Source: Ptychodera flava (taxonomy: Eukaryota; Hemichordata; Enteropneusta; Ptychoderidae). Taken from it: a stretch of DNA of 64,000 nt. The position numbers and the translations under genes were made by a program. This document shows positions 1 to 12,100 of the stretch, piece after piece. The stretch's first letter is position 1, and each line of letters starts with the position of its first letter. Under the pieces are notes generated by a model. That model had not been told where the DNA came from and did not search any database. It worked only from the letters and a program-made list of their open reading frames with translations. The stretch lies in assembly GCF_041260155.1 (NCBI RefSeq), contig NC_091929.1, positions 49,987,389-50,051,388 on the forward strand, in the 5' to 3' direction.

Positions 1-201
1 TTGTGGTGAGCTGCGAGAATTAGTATGCGATATCAGAAATAACAAGTGATATTTTGCGGCACTTGACAAATGAAAAGAAACCGTTGAGTCAAGTCCAGAC
101 ATCCGTAAAGAATGATGTATTGGAGAATTCATCATTTTGTGAATTTTCAATGTGACACTCTGAGTAAACAGAATTTCATCTCGATTGCCTATACATTGCA
201 G

Positions 202-327
202 TGTCTCAAAGCGACAGAAACCTACTTTGGCCACCAGACAGATACTTGCACTACTCTAAGCTTCTTAAATCGGTCGTTGAAGGCACAAGCACACGGTTCA
301 GAAATTCTGCGCAGCCTCCACTTACAG
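202..327 (+). CDS. Possible upstream exon of the TSP1/Link gene, unrecognised
   Basis: A stretch of 126 bp lies between an AG at 200-201 and a strong donor (CAG then GTATGT, 328 on). Both boundaries fall after the first base of a codon, the same 1-1 phase as the TSP1 exon downstream. In that frame it reads about 42 residues, including LLWPPDRYLHYSKLLKSVV, with no stop. I do not recognise a domain. The acceptor lacks a good pyrimidine tract, and a different frame is also open across the region, so this is a candidate only. Confidence 0.25.
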
Positions 328-1188
328 GTATGTGGCAAATTATTACTAATCAGTAAAATGAAATTACTAACTGACGAAATAAATTTGTCAGACAAAAAGG
401 GGTTTCTGTGGAAATTTTTCCCGTCATAAAATTTTCCCTAGCTGGAAAGTGTGTATCTCCGATAAGCTCCAGACATATTCTTCCCTTTTATTTGGAAACT
501 AGCAACAGGATCCCCAAGAACACAAATCAGAAAGTCACCAAGACTGCAATCTGGTTAAACTTCGCACATTTAATTTCAGATGGAACTCGACACTAGGTTT
601 CCTATATTTCTCCATGAATCATGCCTCAGACATCATTATTCACCGAATGTGTTTTCGAACTAGCAATGATACAAATCAATTTTTGGTAGTACCTTCAATG
701 CTATGTTACTCTTCATACAAATCATCATATGAGTGTGACTGGTCAATAGCAAATATTGCTTGATGGGAATGAAATTTCAATGTTGAAATATCAGAATTTA
801 TCATTAAATACATTTTAACTCATGTAAATATCGTGGGCTGACGATGGGAGGTTCTGAGATGTAGGAATCGTTCACCAAATTCATTAAACGATAAAATAAT
901 TTCTCATGAGAGTCGACTAACGAATTCAAGTCCCCTCAGACTATTAAATTGAAACAATACACGCTCTAATGGATTCAAGTACCCTAAGACTGTTAAATTG
1001 AAACAACACCCGCACACATATGCTAGACTATTTACATGCCAAGTTTCATGTTAAAAGTCATTTCTTGACAGAGTGTGCAGAAGTGAAAAGCGGTGAGATA
1101 ACAAGATATTCTGATGTCTCGTTACAAAAGGCTTTTTATACTGTATAAGTCCAATACTTTCTGAGAGTTCTCTTGGCTTCTATTACAG

Positions 1189-1353
1189 ATGGCAGCTGGA
1201 GTAAATGGAGTAGTTGGAGTAAATGTGAAGGGCCTGCATTTCTTGAGTCACCAACAAAGTGGGGAGTACGGACTCGGATACGCACAGTCGCGAACAGGAC
1301 GAGCTCTAATCCTGAAATCTCAGAAGATACTACTCCTTGCAGACCTTTATGCA
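1189..1353 (+). CDS. TSP1-domain exon of an extracellular protein gene
   Basis: This 165-bp internal exon is flanked by TATTACAG and a consensus donor GTAAGT, with phase 1 at both ends. It encodes a thrombospondin type-1-like module: DGSWSKWSSWSKC gives the WxxWxxW tryptophan ladder, followed by the RTRIRTV arginine strand and a terminal CRPLC. Canonical TSP1 modules have six cysteines; fewer are visible here, so disulphide layers are probably missing. TSP1 modules act outside the cell, binding glycosaminoglycans and matrix or receptor proteins. The matching phase of the Link exon 1.5 kb downstream lets the two be spliced in frame. The rest of the gene lies upstream of the window. Gene identity is unknown. 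Confidence 0.72.
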
Positions 1354-2858
1354 GTAAGTATTAAGTAGATCTGAATGCATAAGTGTGAATGACAGATTCA
1401 AAATTACAGTGATCTTCAGATGTCTGAAGTCAAATGTCTGAAAATTGAGTCATGAACCATACATACATACATACATACATACATACATACATACATACAT
1501 ACATACATACATACCGGTACATACATACATACCGCTAAGCAGTATATGATTAGAAATAAAACACATTAAATACACACATTGGCTTTCTTTCGTGTTTCAT
1601 ACTTTTGCGTTCTTCAGATTGGTCTTCATTTACAGTTGTGGTACAACTTCTACAAAAGTCGGTAGTGATATTGCATTTTTCTAGATAAGACGCCTGTAAA
1701 TTCAAAGGTGTTAGTCACGAAGCAAGTGTTGCAGGTAGTGACCACACTTTTGCCTGTTACGTACGTCTCAAACACACTATTAAGAGGTTATTTATTAATC
1801 ATGTTCAATCATTTTAGTATGTAATTATAGTACCGAATAGTTGCCATACGTTTTGAGGCTACATATGCTACTAGTATAGCTATGGTTGATTCTATCCAGA
1901 GCTACTTGGTACTCAGTCATATCTAACAGATATCATTTTTTGTTCAACTGTGTTCTGAATATTCACAACAGAACGAATATTACCTGTCAATGCTGCTGCT
2001 AAAACTGTGTAATACCACCCAACATGGACAAAAATTGTATTCTTCACTTTTGATGATTAGAGGGCGAACCAAAGATAAAATGTATCAGAAACTCGAGTTA
2101 TTGACATTCTTCGTACGCCATACGTAATATATGTTTGCAACGCCCTGCTCTGGTAACAAGGTTATTAATTTCCTATGATGACGTCTGTATACTTTTTACA
2201 TACTCCCGTCATGCGATGTGCTTTCTTTTACATTGCAAGCATAGTTCCTCACCAAGTCATTCGGTTGTTTTGTATTTTTTAAATTTTACTATGATTTTAA
2301 ATTCCGATGCACTCACTCATGCTACTTTAATATACTTTTGGGTCAGCGACAAGACGAACAACTACCTCCCCAGTCCACATCAAATTTTCTCTCATTGCAT
2401 GTACACTTACAATGTTTTTTTTTTTGTTCTTTATATATATTTTGATTACTTATGGTGACATGTAAATCAATGTTCTCATCTTAGCTCGTAATATTGTAAA
2501 TATTTCGAAAGGAACTCAGCCCTTCTTTCTTAATGGTTCCAAGATGACAGTCTGTGATTTCAAACTGTCCATTCTAAATTGTAGTTTCTTCCCTTCATAC
2601 TTAACGATCAAATCATTCACCAGACAACATGGTTCTATCATGCAAGAAGCTGAAATTAATTTACAAATTCACAGTTTACATTTTGAAATCAGTCACCTCC
2701 GTGTACCTTTTGAGGAAGCATGGCCAAGTTTCGTTTAAATATTTAGGACGCGAAGAGCTGTGTAATAACGATTTAAATGTAAACCCTTTCGATGAAATAA
2801 AGAGTTATCAGTCAATACAATGTCAGAAATGTGTTCACGTCTTCTGTTTCACCTTCAG
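1354..2858 (+). other. Intron between the TSP1 and Link exons
   Basis: I see no further exon here. The only distinct structure is an ACAT tetranucleotide microsatellite near 1459-1531, interrupted by ACCGGT. The open frames at 2135-2458 and 2544-2862 have no recognisable content and lack matching splice sites. Confidence 0.5.
1459..1531. repeat. (CATA)n microsatellite
   Basis: About eighteen CATA units with a short CCGG interruption near 1515. The same tetranucleotide occurs in the tails of modular repeat elements at 27-28 kb and 42 kb. Confidence 0.95.
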
Positions 2859-3151
2859 GTAAAGAACTTTTCTTCTTAAGAAGTGAAGAGGGTGATTATA
2901 AACTGAACTTTACAGAAGCTAAAGCTGAATGCAACAAATACAACGCAAAGCTTGCGACCTATGACGAGCTTTACAAGGCATGGGAAAATGGTATGGAAAT
3001 ATGTTCTTTCGGTTGGCTGGCTGATGGTAAAGCATACTATCCAATGCATAAGTCAATCAAAGGCTGTGGCGAGAAGATCGGGATAGTGACGTATGAGGAC
3101 GTTCAACAATCACATGAATTCAACGCATATTGTATTCACGTGAGATGTTGA
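2859..3151 (+). CDS. Terminal Link-module exon
   Basis: The exon begins after TTTCACCTTCAG (AG at 2857-2858) in phase 1 and ends at a TGA at 3149-3151. It encodes a nearly complete Link module, the hyaluronan-binding fold of aggrecan, TSG-6 and CD44. Diagnostic pieces are AEC, then AKLATYDELYKAWENGMEIC, then SFGWLADGKAYYPMH, then KGCGEKIG and a final NAYCIHVRC. The four canonical Link cysteines are present plus one extra close to the stop. Link modules bind hyaluronan or other glycosaminoglycans in the matrix or at the cell surface. Together with the TSP1 exon it implies a secreted or surface protein with Link at its C-terminus. No membrane segment follows. A decayed copy of this exon lies at 5371-5512. 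Confidence 0.85.
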
Positions 3152-3371
3152 ATTACAGTTTTCACAGCCTTCATATTACGATAGAATTCAAAAACCACAG
3201 GTCGTATTTGACGATATACTCTTAGATGGTAGTGTCACAGCACTTGCTTGAAATATAATACACATCAGACAGAAGCGTGAAGAATGTCGTATACCAGTCA
3301 GGGTGTACTTTACCTTTTAAGTATTTTTTATTAAACAGATAATGCACGTTAACAATGCCGGTAGATCATTG
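3152..3371 (+). other. 3' flank of the Link exon, duplicated at about 5.5-5.8 kb
   Basis: The sequence after the Link stop (3' UTR or flank) aligns in order, with drift, to 5513-5800. Shared landmarks include AACCACAGGTCGTATTTG against AATCCACAGTTCATATTTG, and AGATAATGCA in both. Together with the Link exon fragment this defines a tandem duplication unit. Confidence 0.6.
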
Positions 3372-3735
3372 TAGGGAGTCTTCAGTAATTACAGGGGGTG
3401 GGCCGGGAGAAATCAGTGCACACCTGCACCCGTAAAATGTGACCCTCCCTTCCCAATTCTCATCTCTAAAGTGTAACCCTCCCCCCTGTCCGACATTCTA
3501 AAACTTGACCCTCCCCCAACCACCGAAGTATTCTCCCAAGGAATTTCTGAAACAGTAGCAGCTAATTTACATAACAAGTAAGTTAGGGACAGGAATTACA
3601 GGGGTGAAGGCTTTTTCGGAGGGAAGCTCGGAATTTTTCACACAAGCGCTTTTTAAGGGACATGATATTTAGTACATTTGAGGGAGGGTCACCATATTTT
3701 GCACAAATATAAGAGGGCAAGACATGACTAATATA

Positions 3736-4080
3736 GTGCTTAGCCTAGACTTGGTTCAAGTCGGTGAATTTTTAAAAAATAAAATCATTTATAATAGTTT
3801 CTCATGTGTCTCTCTTATTTCATACAAACCTATTTGAAATTAGGCATCCAAGGCCAGGTTTCCTAGCGATTGAATACGTTACCTTTGAGTCTGCGCAGTA
3901 GTGAGTTAGTTTCTGCCGGATTCTGTGATTCCGGGAGAAACTCCTCTGTATAGCCCTCCCCCCCCCCCCCCCCCGCCTATCGCGTTCACCCGACTCACGC
4001 GTTTCACATGAAAACAGAACGCAAATCATCGCTAAAACATTCGCAAATCACAGACTTGAACCAAGTCTATGCTTAACCTA
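3736..4080. mobile_element. MITE with AGACTTGGTTCAAGTC ends
   Basis: TAGACTTGGTTCAAGTC at the left (ending 3762) is repeated inverted at 4053-4069, with the neighbouring CTTAGC/GCTTAA also partly matching. That gives a TIR of about 22 bp and an element near 345 bp. It contains a run of 17 C residues (3958-3974). The TIR core is itself palindromic (GACTTG/CAAGTC). No coding capacity. Confidence 0.6.
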
Positions 4081-4477
4081 AAATATCACAAATCATTATT
4101 TATTACATGCCTCGTATATCGAACGTCGAGCGCTCTATAGGATTCAATGGTAACTCGCCGATGACATCGCGGGCCGCATAATCATCACTGGACTGAAAGT
4201 GAACCGGAACTATTTTCAACTTGAAAACTTTTGGATGTAAAAGTCTTGAAATTTCATGTTTTGCACAGAAAATCCGGTTTTTGGTAAATTTCGCATAAAT
4301 ATATTGATAAGCCGCATAACAGTAGTTTAAATATATCAATGCGCCATTCGATGATGAAAATCGTTCCATTTTTTACCGTTTTTCGTCTAAAATGAAAATA
4401 AAGCATTTGACTATGATTTGCCAATAAACGTAAATATTTTTGGTGCAAACTGAGTAAGAGAGGCATGTAATAAAAAC

Positions 4478-4592
4478 ATTATAGCCCAAACAAGGGACTA
4501 CGTACCCTCGCGGCAGGAGACCATTTGCCCTCCTTACGTCGGGCAAATGGTCACCTACCCTCGGGCACATAGTCCCATGTTGGGGCTATAAT
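4478..4592. mobile_element. Foldback palindrome, about 115 bp
   Basis: ATTATAGCCCAAACAAGGGA at the left pairs with the inverted right end ATTATAGCCCCAACATGGGA. Both arms continue through GACCATTTGCCC to a short central loop, about 52 bp per arm with scattered mismatches. It has the appearance of a miniature foldback element inserted inside the larger TIR element. Confidence 0.65.
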
Positions 4593-4649
4593 ATATTATG
4601 GGAGTCTATCAGGCAAACTGTTTACAATTTTCCCTCACAAAACAAACAA

Positions 4650-5040
4650 GCTATATCTGTACCTTTATGATTGTTTGATTATATATATAAATGTGCTTTG
4701 CTTAATTAAAGTGTGAAGTATAACGTTCATGTGTGTACAAGAAATTGGATTTTTGGATTTCATTGAAAATGTTGTTTCACTATACGTGGTAGTCTATGAG
4801 AGAACTATGAATATCTTTTTCAAATATAAAGCTAGCAATATCTGTGCATTTATGGACGTTTGATAATTGATATAAAATGTACATGATTAAAATAGAGTGG
4901 TTATAAATGCATGTGTGTTCAAGAAATTTGATTTTGGAATTTCGCTGAAATGCTGATTCACTATACATAGTTAGAAAGAACTATGAACGATTTTTTTCCG
5001 ATACAAAACTAACAATATATGTGCATTTATAGACGTTTGA
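4650..5040. repeat. Diverged tandem repeat, about 180-bp period
   Basis: TATCTGTGCATTTATGGACG-like segments start near 4652, 4835 and 5012. Each is followed by GTTTGAT(T/A)AT, and the first two also by a GTGTGTACAAGAAATT-like segment and a (G/C)TATGAA segment. This makes about 2.2 copies of a roughly 180-bp unit. Similarity is clear but imperfect, so the duplication is old. Confidence 0.6.
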
Positions 5041-5370
5041 TAATTGATGTACACTTTTCCACCTGTCCATCTGTTCAAGGTGTTTAATGTAGGATACCAC
5101 TGGATGATATATATGTATTTAAAAGAATCTGTGTACATGTATTTTGTCGGTTCTTTCTTGTTCAGGAAATATCACATGGACAATCGAAGGTTAGGCTGTA
5201 AATCCAGCTTCTGTCAAAAAATGACCCTTCATCGAAGATAGGTTTATGAAAACTGACCATTACCCTTGGATAGTTTTCTAAAAACTGACCCCACGAATTC
5301 CCCCAGCCCACCACCCCGTAATTACTGAGGGCTCCCTTATGTCCAGGCGATCTAAATTAATAGCAGCCAG

Positions 5371-5512
5371 TATATGTTGGCTTCTGGCAGATAGTGAGGA
5401 ACACCACCCTGTGCATCAAGTTCGCCGTAACTGTGGATAAAAGATAGGACAGTGAAATATATAGAGCGTTCCACAATCGAATGAATACAACTCATATCGC
5501 ATGCGTGTGTAA
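5371..5512 (+). pseudogene. Decayed duplicate of the Link exon
   Basis: This aligns to the 3' half of the true Link exon. TATGTTGGCTTCTGGCAGAT matches the GWLADG coding stretch, CAATGCATAAG appears as CTGTGCATCAAG, GGCTGTGGCGAG as AACTGTGGATAA, and GTTCAACAATCACATGAAT as GTTCCACAATCGAATGAAT. In the ancestral frame there are at least three in-frame stops (after CG, after GQ and after NI) before a terminal TAA, and two Link cysteines are lost. The 5' half of the exon and its splice acceptor are absent. It is the remnant of a tandem duplication of Link exon plus 3' flank. Confidence 0.65.
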
Positions 5513-5839
5513 TGTTGAATTCTCGTTGTTTTAAACCTAAACATCAATATTCTGGTAGATTGCAAAATCCACAGTTCATATTTGGCGAAGTACTTGCTAC
5601 ATAGCACAGTGACTGTACTTTCGTGACATATATGATACATCTGGATCGATGATAATTGACAGGTAAAGCGGAACTATATTAGAAGCTTGAAGACTGTAAC
5701 ATGAATTTATTCATTCGTATTTTTGGTACTTTGGCATAAATTAAAAACACAGTAAATAGATAATGCAGTCAGCAATACTCATTAATCATTATATGTACAG
5801 ACGATCTAAATTGTTGACAGCAGCTATCTGAGACTGTTG

Positions 5840-8800
5840 CCATGGATGCGTGAATCTACAGACATAAATGAAGCCCTTCTTCACATATTGGCGATTATAC
5901 TGCTTTGGTTTTCGTCTTTTTCACTGAACTGTTTGTTCCTTATTGTTTAGCATATGACAAACATCATCAGGCAACCCAACTTCCAGATCTAAAAATAGAA
6001 CAAAAAACCCAAAACAAAACAAAAACATACAAGACAGATGCGTATTGTAGTCTTGGGTTACGCGTATTACTAAGGCCCAGCTCCCATTGCAGGTTCTTGC
6101 AAGCTTCCGTGACACATTGTCTAAACTCTGTGTGGTAAATCCATGTGACTAACCCTCCAGAGAATATAAAGAAAAAGAAAGATAATATAAATTTTCCAAT
6201 CATAAATACCTCTTGTTAGAAGTACTTCAAACTTCGACTCTAGGTCCTTTTATAAATGATACAATTATGGTGGATGACTTGATAAATATATACCAAATTT
6301 TGATGTACCGCCAAGAAAGGTCAACTTAGTCATGGTGTTTGGATGTAGAGAAGTATATAACTATAGCATTGTTACTTTGTACAGAGCAAAGCGTTGCAAG
6401 TGATATCTTCAGCAACAAAAGTGACATCATTACTTAGACAAAAGTTGACAACAACAATCAGTTTGCAGTGTGAAGATAAAGTTGGACATTTATGAAAAAT
6501 TGCAACGAATGCTTCTTAAATTTACATTCTCTTTAGAGTAACAAGATTGCTTTGATACGGTTCGCTAACTCTCAATAATTATTGTGCAGTTAATGGACTG
6601 ATAAACCTTGCGGTAACCATGGTTATTCACAGGTTCTGTGGGGATAAATGCAGACGATTAACGATAGATGCAGACTCTTGATGAAATGAGTAATTTTACT
6701 TAACATCGATATATTTCGTATTAAGGTAGGATACGCCTCGGAAAGAGATAATAGTATTGTTACATACAATACTGATCTACCACTTATGTGGGCTTATTTT
6801 TACCTCTCAATGGAAAATTTATTTTTATCACGCAGGGAGTTCGCGGGGATGTGTTCCATAGTTTAGTAAAATTGTCAGGGTGACCCCTGATTTTTTGTTT
6901 GATTTTGAAAGAGAATGGTTAAAAGTTTCCCTGAGGAAAGTTTTAGCGAAGGTTAAATCTTTCACCCAAAGGTGCACACAGCCTTAAGCTGGTCGATAGT
7001 AAAATCATATCTGCCGATAAGTATAAACTCTTGATATTTAGTCATAATAAGAGGATGTGACGTCACATGTGATAAGTAATTTCTGGACTGAATTGATCCA
7101 GGATATACAATGAAGCGAGGTGATGTGGTTGGTCTTAATATAAACTGAATTAGCAACAAAGGACCTGATTAGACTGACAATATGTCATTTTTGTCATTTC
7201 TGTAAATGAAATTCATAATCGAGATATAATTTCAGAGGTAAACATGTACTATTAGAAATGGCAAGAAGCGACTAAAGTAAAGTCTGCAAAAGTGGGGAGA
7301 AAGTACATGGAGACCAGCTAACACCTCCAATATGAATTTGAATCAGGCTTTGAGCGAATGACAAAATACAAGGTTTTTCTTTGTAAATGCCAATATGTAT
7401 ATATACTGATGAATGAACACTAAATCCTATTTATATACTTATTGCATAGTTTCCAGTAAACCCAAAGCACTTTCAATTTGAAGGCACCGTTCATAGCAGT
7501 GACCTGTCAATATTCCAGTGCTTAGCAGCAAACATTCATTAATTGACTATTTGTATTCAATCAAACACAATTGTGTATGATACAATGGTGAAATACAAGC
7601 ATACACTAACTTTAATTTTGCAAAGTAGCGATATGCGCAGAAGTTTCAATGCCACGTACAAACACAGTGGTGTCAGTCCCGCTTCCGTTTCACTACATTC
7701 AGGTTTTCGCGTGTGTGACACGGATGTGCAAAGGCGCGTGGGCTGCAGGCTATGTTTCACAGTGTCATTAATTTGAATTGAAGATATCAGGTCGCAAGTA
7801 TGTCAGAAGTCAACATTCCCGAGAAACGACGTATCCAGCAATCTATTTTGACTTTTGTCAACAAGCAGACAGGGCCAGTTTAACATTCAAACGAAAACGG
7901 CCTGCCATTGAAAACAGAGAAAATTCAAGTACAGATTCTTCCCTGAACTAAAAATATTGACTCGTAATTTGGTATAGTTCTTTTGAAATATGCGAATTAC
8001 GAAATACATCCCAACGCCCGAGGAAGTCTATCAAGAGAAACCAACTGAATAGATGATATTAAGAATTTTGACTACGATGTTGTCCTTGTACACTAATAAG
8101 CTTATTCACTTTTTTGTTATAATTTTTTTAATGAGGGGTTATCCTTTGAACGTTTTATGCAAAACATGCTAAAGCAAGCACAGCTACCACCCCCCCCCCC
8201 CCTCCTTGAAATGATAGTGGTCTGGAGACAAATTGATGACGTCAGTAAGTTGTACTTTGAGGTGTCGCGGAAGTGCGCCCTCAACAATATTCCTGAAAAA
8301 GTACGGACGAAGTTGGGGATGAACTCAGGTTCGAATTCGCTTACGGATTTTGACCCTTCGACAACAGTAACAGTTGTATCGATAATATATATCAGATGTT
8401 GCGATTTCAGAAACACGGACACTATGGCCCAGAATCGCAGATAATTTTTGAGTTTGTTGAAAATTAATAAATATCAAGTAAGATTATACCAGAAATTTCC
8501 TCTTCATTTGTTCGTTAAAAGTCGTTTTCACGGTCAAGTGTGGCTGCATCACTTTTCACCTTTTCGCTCCCAGTCAGGTATCGGGGAAAAGTTACATTAA
8601 GAGTCAAGGTCACACTGGCTAATACGCATAATGTATTTGTTTAATGATCAGGCTGATCATGGAGCTATCCGTTTTGATAGCGCCATGGCGTGATGTAATG
8701 CAAATGTGATAAAAGGGGATATATATCCTGTGATACACTAATTGCAATATGATTTCCTTTTTAAATGAGTAAAATCTGTATAATTAAAACTCGAATAAAG

Positions 8801-8932
8801 CTATTATTGGTCAATAATTCAATTTGAGGTATTTTGTATTCAAGATGTTAAAAAATTTGGCTGATAGTCAACCTCGAATCCGAAAACCAATTCAACACTG
8901 AAGCTCGCTTCAGTTTGTTCAGAACAGTCAAG
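5840..8932 (+). other. Intergenic stretch upstream of the sulfotransferase
   Basis: I find no gene in this 3-kb interval. It holds a 13-base C run at 8190-8202, a GGATATATATCC palindrome near 8717 and scattered short open frames on both strands without recognisable domains. The last few hundred bases before 8933 must hold the sulfotransferase promoter, but I cannot place a TATA box or a start site. Confidence 0.4.
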
Positions 8933-9128
8933 ATGGCGGAAGCTGCAGGCAACAACCTTGATCTTTCCAACAGTCTCGACAGTCCAGACGACACATACGA
9001 TGATATTATGCATTATTACGTGTACGATGGAGTTAGGTTACCTCCTTTCTGCCGTGGAAAGATGGAGGATATCATGAATTTTACCGTCAGAGAAGATGAT
9101 ATCTGGATCGTTACGTATCCTAAGTCAG
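8933..9128 (+). CDS. SULT4A1: SULT4A1-like exon 1
   Basis: Starts MAEAAGNN, contains GVRLPPFCRGKMEDI and ends within YPKSG at a GTGGGT donor, phase 1. The boundary inside the phosphosulfate loop is where the known SULT4A1 gene is split. An acidic, low-conservation head (SLDSPDDTYDD) precedes the conserved domain. Confidence 0.88.
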
Positions 9129-12100
9129 GTGGGTATATTATATTATTTCAAAGACAGCTTCGCTTCTGAATATCCCAGTACGCCCCTTGATATTGTTTAC
9201 AGTAGATTATCTGATAAAGTTAATTTTATATTACATCCAGCATATATGGTATTCATTAAACTCAAAGCCACCGCTATTAAACACGTAGAGCCTCAGCCTG
9301 AGGCCCTCATAATTTGAAAATAAGCTTTTTAATTGAACACTGAAAATCGTGAATCAAAATGTTACCATTTTGACAGCTGTAGCACGTGTAACGATGTATT
9401 TCATAAAGAGAAAATACATGTAAGGAAGAAGTAATTCTCGGAATTAGTTTCAATTCGTTGCTGCCAGGTTTCAAATAAACTCACTTTGTAAACATATCAT
9501 TCAATTTACCATGAACGGACGTTCAGTCAACAAACCAGTCACAACACGACAGCTGATATCACAAACATACATTCCTGGCTGCGCTGCGGTTACGTAGCCT
9601 TTGCAGGGCTATGTGTTACCAGCAGTAGGCCTCCCAGCATCGCTTGTAACACACAGGCCTACCATGTAGAGCTACGTGGCCTACAACTTTCTCTAGCGAT
9701 TTTGCATAGTGGAGAAAGGTCACCTTTCCCTACCACACAGAATCACTGGCGAAAGTAACTTGTAGGCTACGGAACTGCAGCAAGAACATACAGTGTACAC
9801 AGAAGGTGCATACTGTTGTGAATCAGCGTCTGTCTTATCTCGGTGTTCACATATAAACAAGATTGCTGTGCACTGTAGCCCCATATGGTAGCACTGCAAA
9901 ATATCACAACCAAGAGCGTGAAAGAGACTTTATTGCCTATTGTTGAAAATTGAGGTGTTGTGTTATTGTTGAAAATGGATTCATTTTGTTGTTGCGATTC
10001 AATTTGAACAGTCATTTGTCATTATCAATTTAGATTTGTGAAATTTTTTAAAAACATTTGTCATGTTTCATTTTTAAAATACCATGATGTAAAACAAACA
10101 ATGTAGAAAAATTGGTGAATTCGTACATAGTACAGTACTTGCTTCTTTAACTTGGAGGGAAATATGTAAACACATATCAAGTTAGCCAAGAATGAAAACA
10201 ATCGGAATTTCTGGTCAAATTTGTCTGCTGCAGCAGTGATTACCGTATTCCTCCGATTCTAAGACCCCGCCCGTTTACAAGACCCCTCGGGATTATTTTA
10301 TCAATTCGTAATTAGCTGTTAGTTCGTTTATAAGACCCCCCAGGGGGGTACATCCGAATTTTGACTGGAACAATAGAGCCATTGTCATGTAATGAGACCA
10401 GAATATCCACAACACCTACGCTGCTTATCAAAGTCACAAACAAGTGTCAAAGTGAAGTATCAAACCTCACACACACACGCACACTATTGTTGGGGTTTGG
10501 AACATGTCAATCGGGAACAGTTCTATAATTTCCTGGCGATAAAACTACACTTGGATTTCACTACCTACCGTAAATGAACAATATAAAAGAGTTGGATTTT
10601 TTAGCGTCTCGATCTAGTACAATGTCGTCTTTTATGTTACTGTCATTTTGCTACCATCAAAATAAGCAGATTTTTCAACATTAACTTCGACGTTCGATTT
10701 CGCGGTGACATCCGTTTATTAGACCCCCATATCTTTTTCATCATCTTTGGTTCTGAAAAGGGGGTCTTAGAATCGGAGGAATACGGTAGTATATGTTGAT
10801 AGCATGAAGTGAAGTTATCAAACTTTTCAATTTAAGTACTTATTTCACCCTCTGTTACAACTGCAAGTGGGTGAAACTTATCCTCTGCGAAACTTCCGCC
10901 TTCAGAGATAGTAATGACCTTGAACTCAACTGGAAACTGGAACAAAGCAGCGGAAAGCATGTTTGCTGTAATTGATCTCAGCCTCAGTACGCCCACTTCC
11001 TCACACTGGATTCTAGTGTTCCTGCTGTTAAGAAAAATCTGTTCACCATTTGTCCTAAATACTGAAAAAGAGAAGGACTCAAACATATCTTTTTATGCCC
11101 TGAAAGCTACCATTGTTAGCAGGGCTCAATTTCTTGCCAAGAGATGATTTTACAAGGAAACTTTTACCACAATGACTATGCAAAGATTTTAGTAATATTC
11201 TGAAGTTTGATGGCAGTTTATATTGTCTACGTAAGCACCAGTTTGGTCCATGCTGAAATACCTTCTTTGAAGAGTTTTGTTACAGATTAGCGCCCTTTAC
11301 ACCCCATCAGTTGGTAAGGTGTATTTGTTCATAGTATACTGACATCAATGTCTGGCAACTCATGTTATCAATTACTCTTTGAGATCAATATTTTGTGATA
11401 ATCAGCATTCCATTCTACACCACAGTTCAATCTATATATTAAGGGAACTGGTATGAGAGAATTGAGCATTTCTTTACTAAGTTCAATGTCGCTGAAAATC
11501 TCTTTTCAGATCATCACATCTCAAAGTTAGCCTGTCCACCACAATGGTGTAGCATTGTTATCAACAGGTGTCATACCAACTCTAGAAGGTTGTAACAACA
11601 ATTTGATTCAAATCATTCTTCAGAAAATGATGTCACAAGGGCTAAAATTCATAAAGAAGTAAAACATTGGTGAATGTTTGTTAGAGTTTATGTCATATAT
11701 ATAAATGTTATGGCTACAATTATCATGAAACCTTGGAACTGTTTGGAGCATCTGCTTACTTCTGAAATTTGCAGATATGACCTAACTGCCATGACATGAA
11801 ACATGGTTCTAAGATAAACATCTGCATTTCAAGAATCTAAATGGATGTTCATGTAAGAGATGACTTATCGAATCAAATGTAAGATACTTTCATAAATAAA
11901 GTTATCAGAGGTTTCAAATAAATTCAGTCTTGTCACTGTGAACTGCAACCCCCTTAGAGAGTCAGGTCTCAGATTCTGAATTAAATCTACTGTGATGATG
12001 GTAGTCTCAACGTGGCCCTATGACTGTATGATCAAAAATGGAAAGCATTGACTTTATGTAGGATTTAATTTTGCTTTGTTGATGTTTGAGAGATTTTACT

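Larger units (their letters stand above)
3373..5338. mobile_element. 2-kb TIR element with nested insertions
   Basis: The left end GGGAGTCTTCAGTAATTAC and the inverted right end GGGAGCCCTCAGTAATTAC match over about 40 bp with mismatches, both followed by G-rich subterminal sequence. TA flanks both sides, suggesting a TA target duplication as in mariner-like elements. The duplicated flank at about 5783-5812 looks like the uninterrupted site: ATCATT and then GATCTAAATT are adjacent there but separated by this element at 3366-5355. I find no transposase. Inside are a smaller TIR element (3736-4080), a foldback (4478-4592) and a roughly 180-bp tandem repeat (4650-5040). Confidence 0.6.

Noticed and set aside
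112..429. 105-aa open frame at the left edge
   Set aside because: It runs through the donor at 328 and is in a different frame from the 1-1 phase reading; no domain.
8117..8444. Overlapping 95- and 101-aa frames on both strands
   Set aside because: They share a poly-C tract that gives poly-Pro or poly-Gly and have no splice sites or domains.
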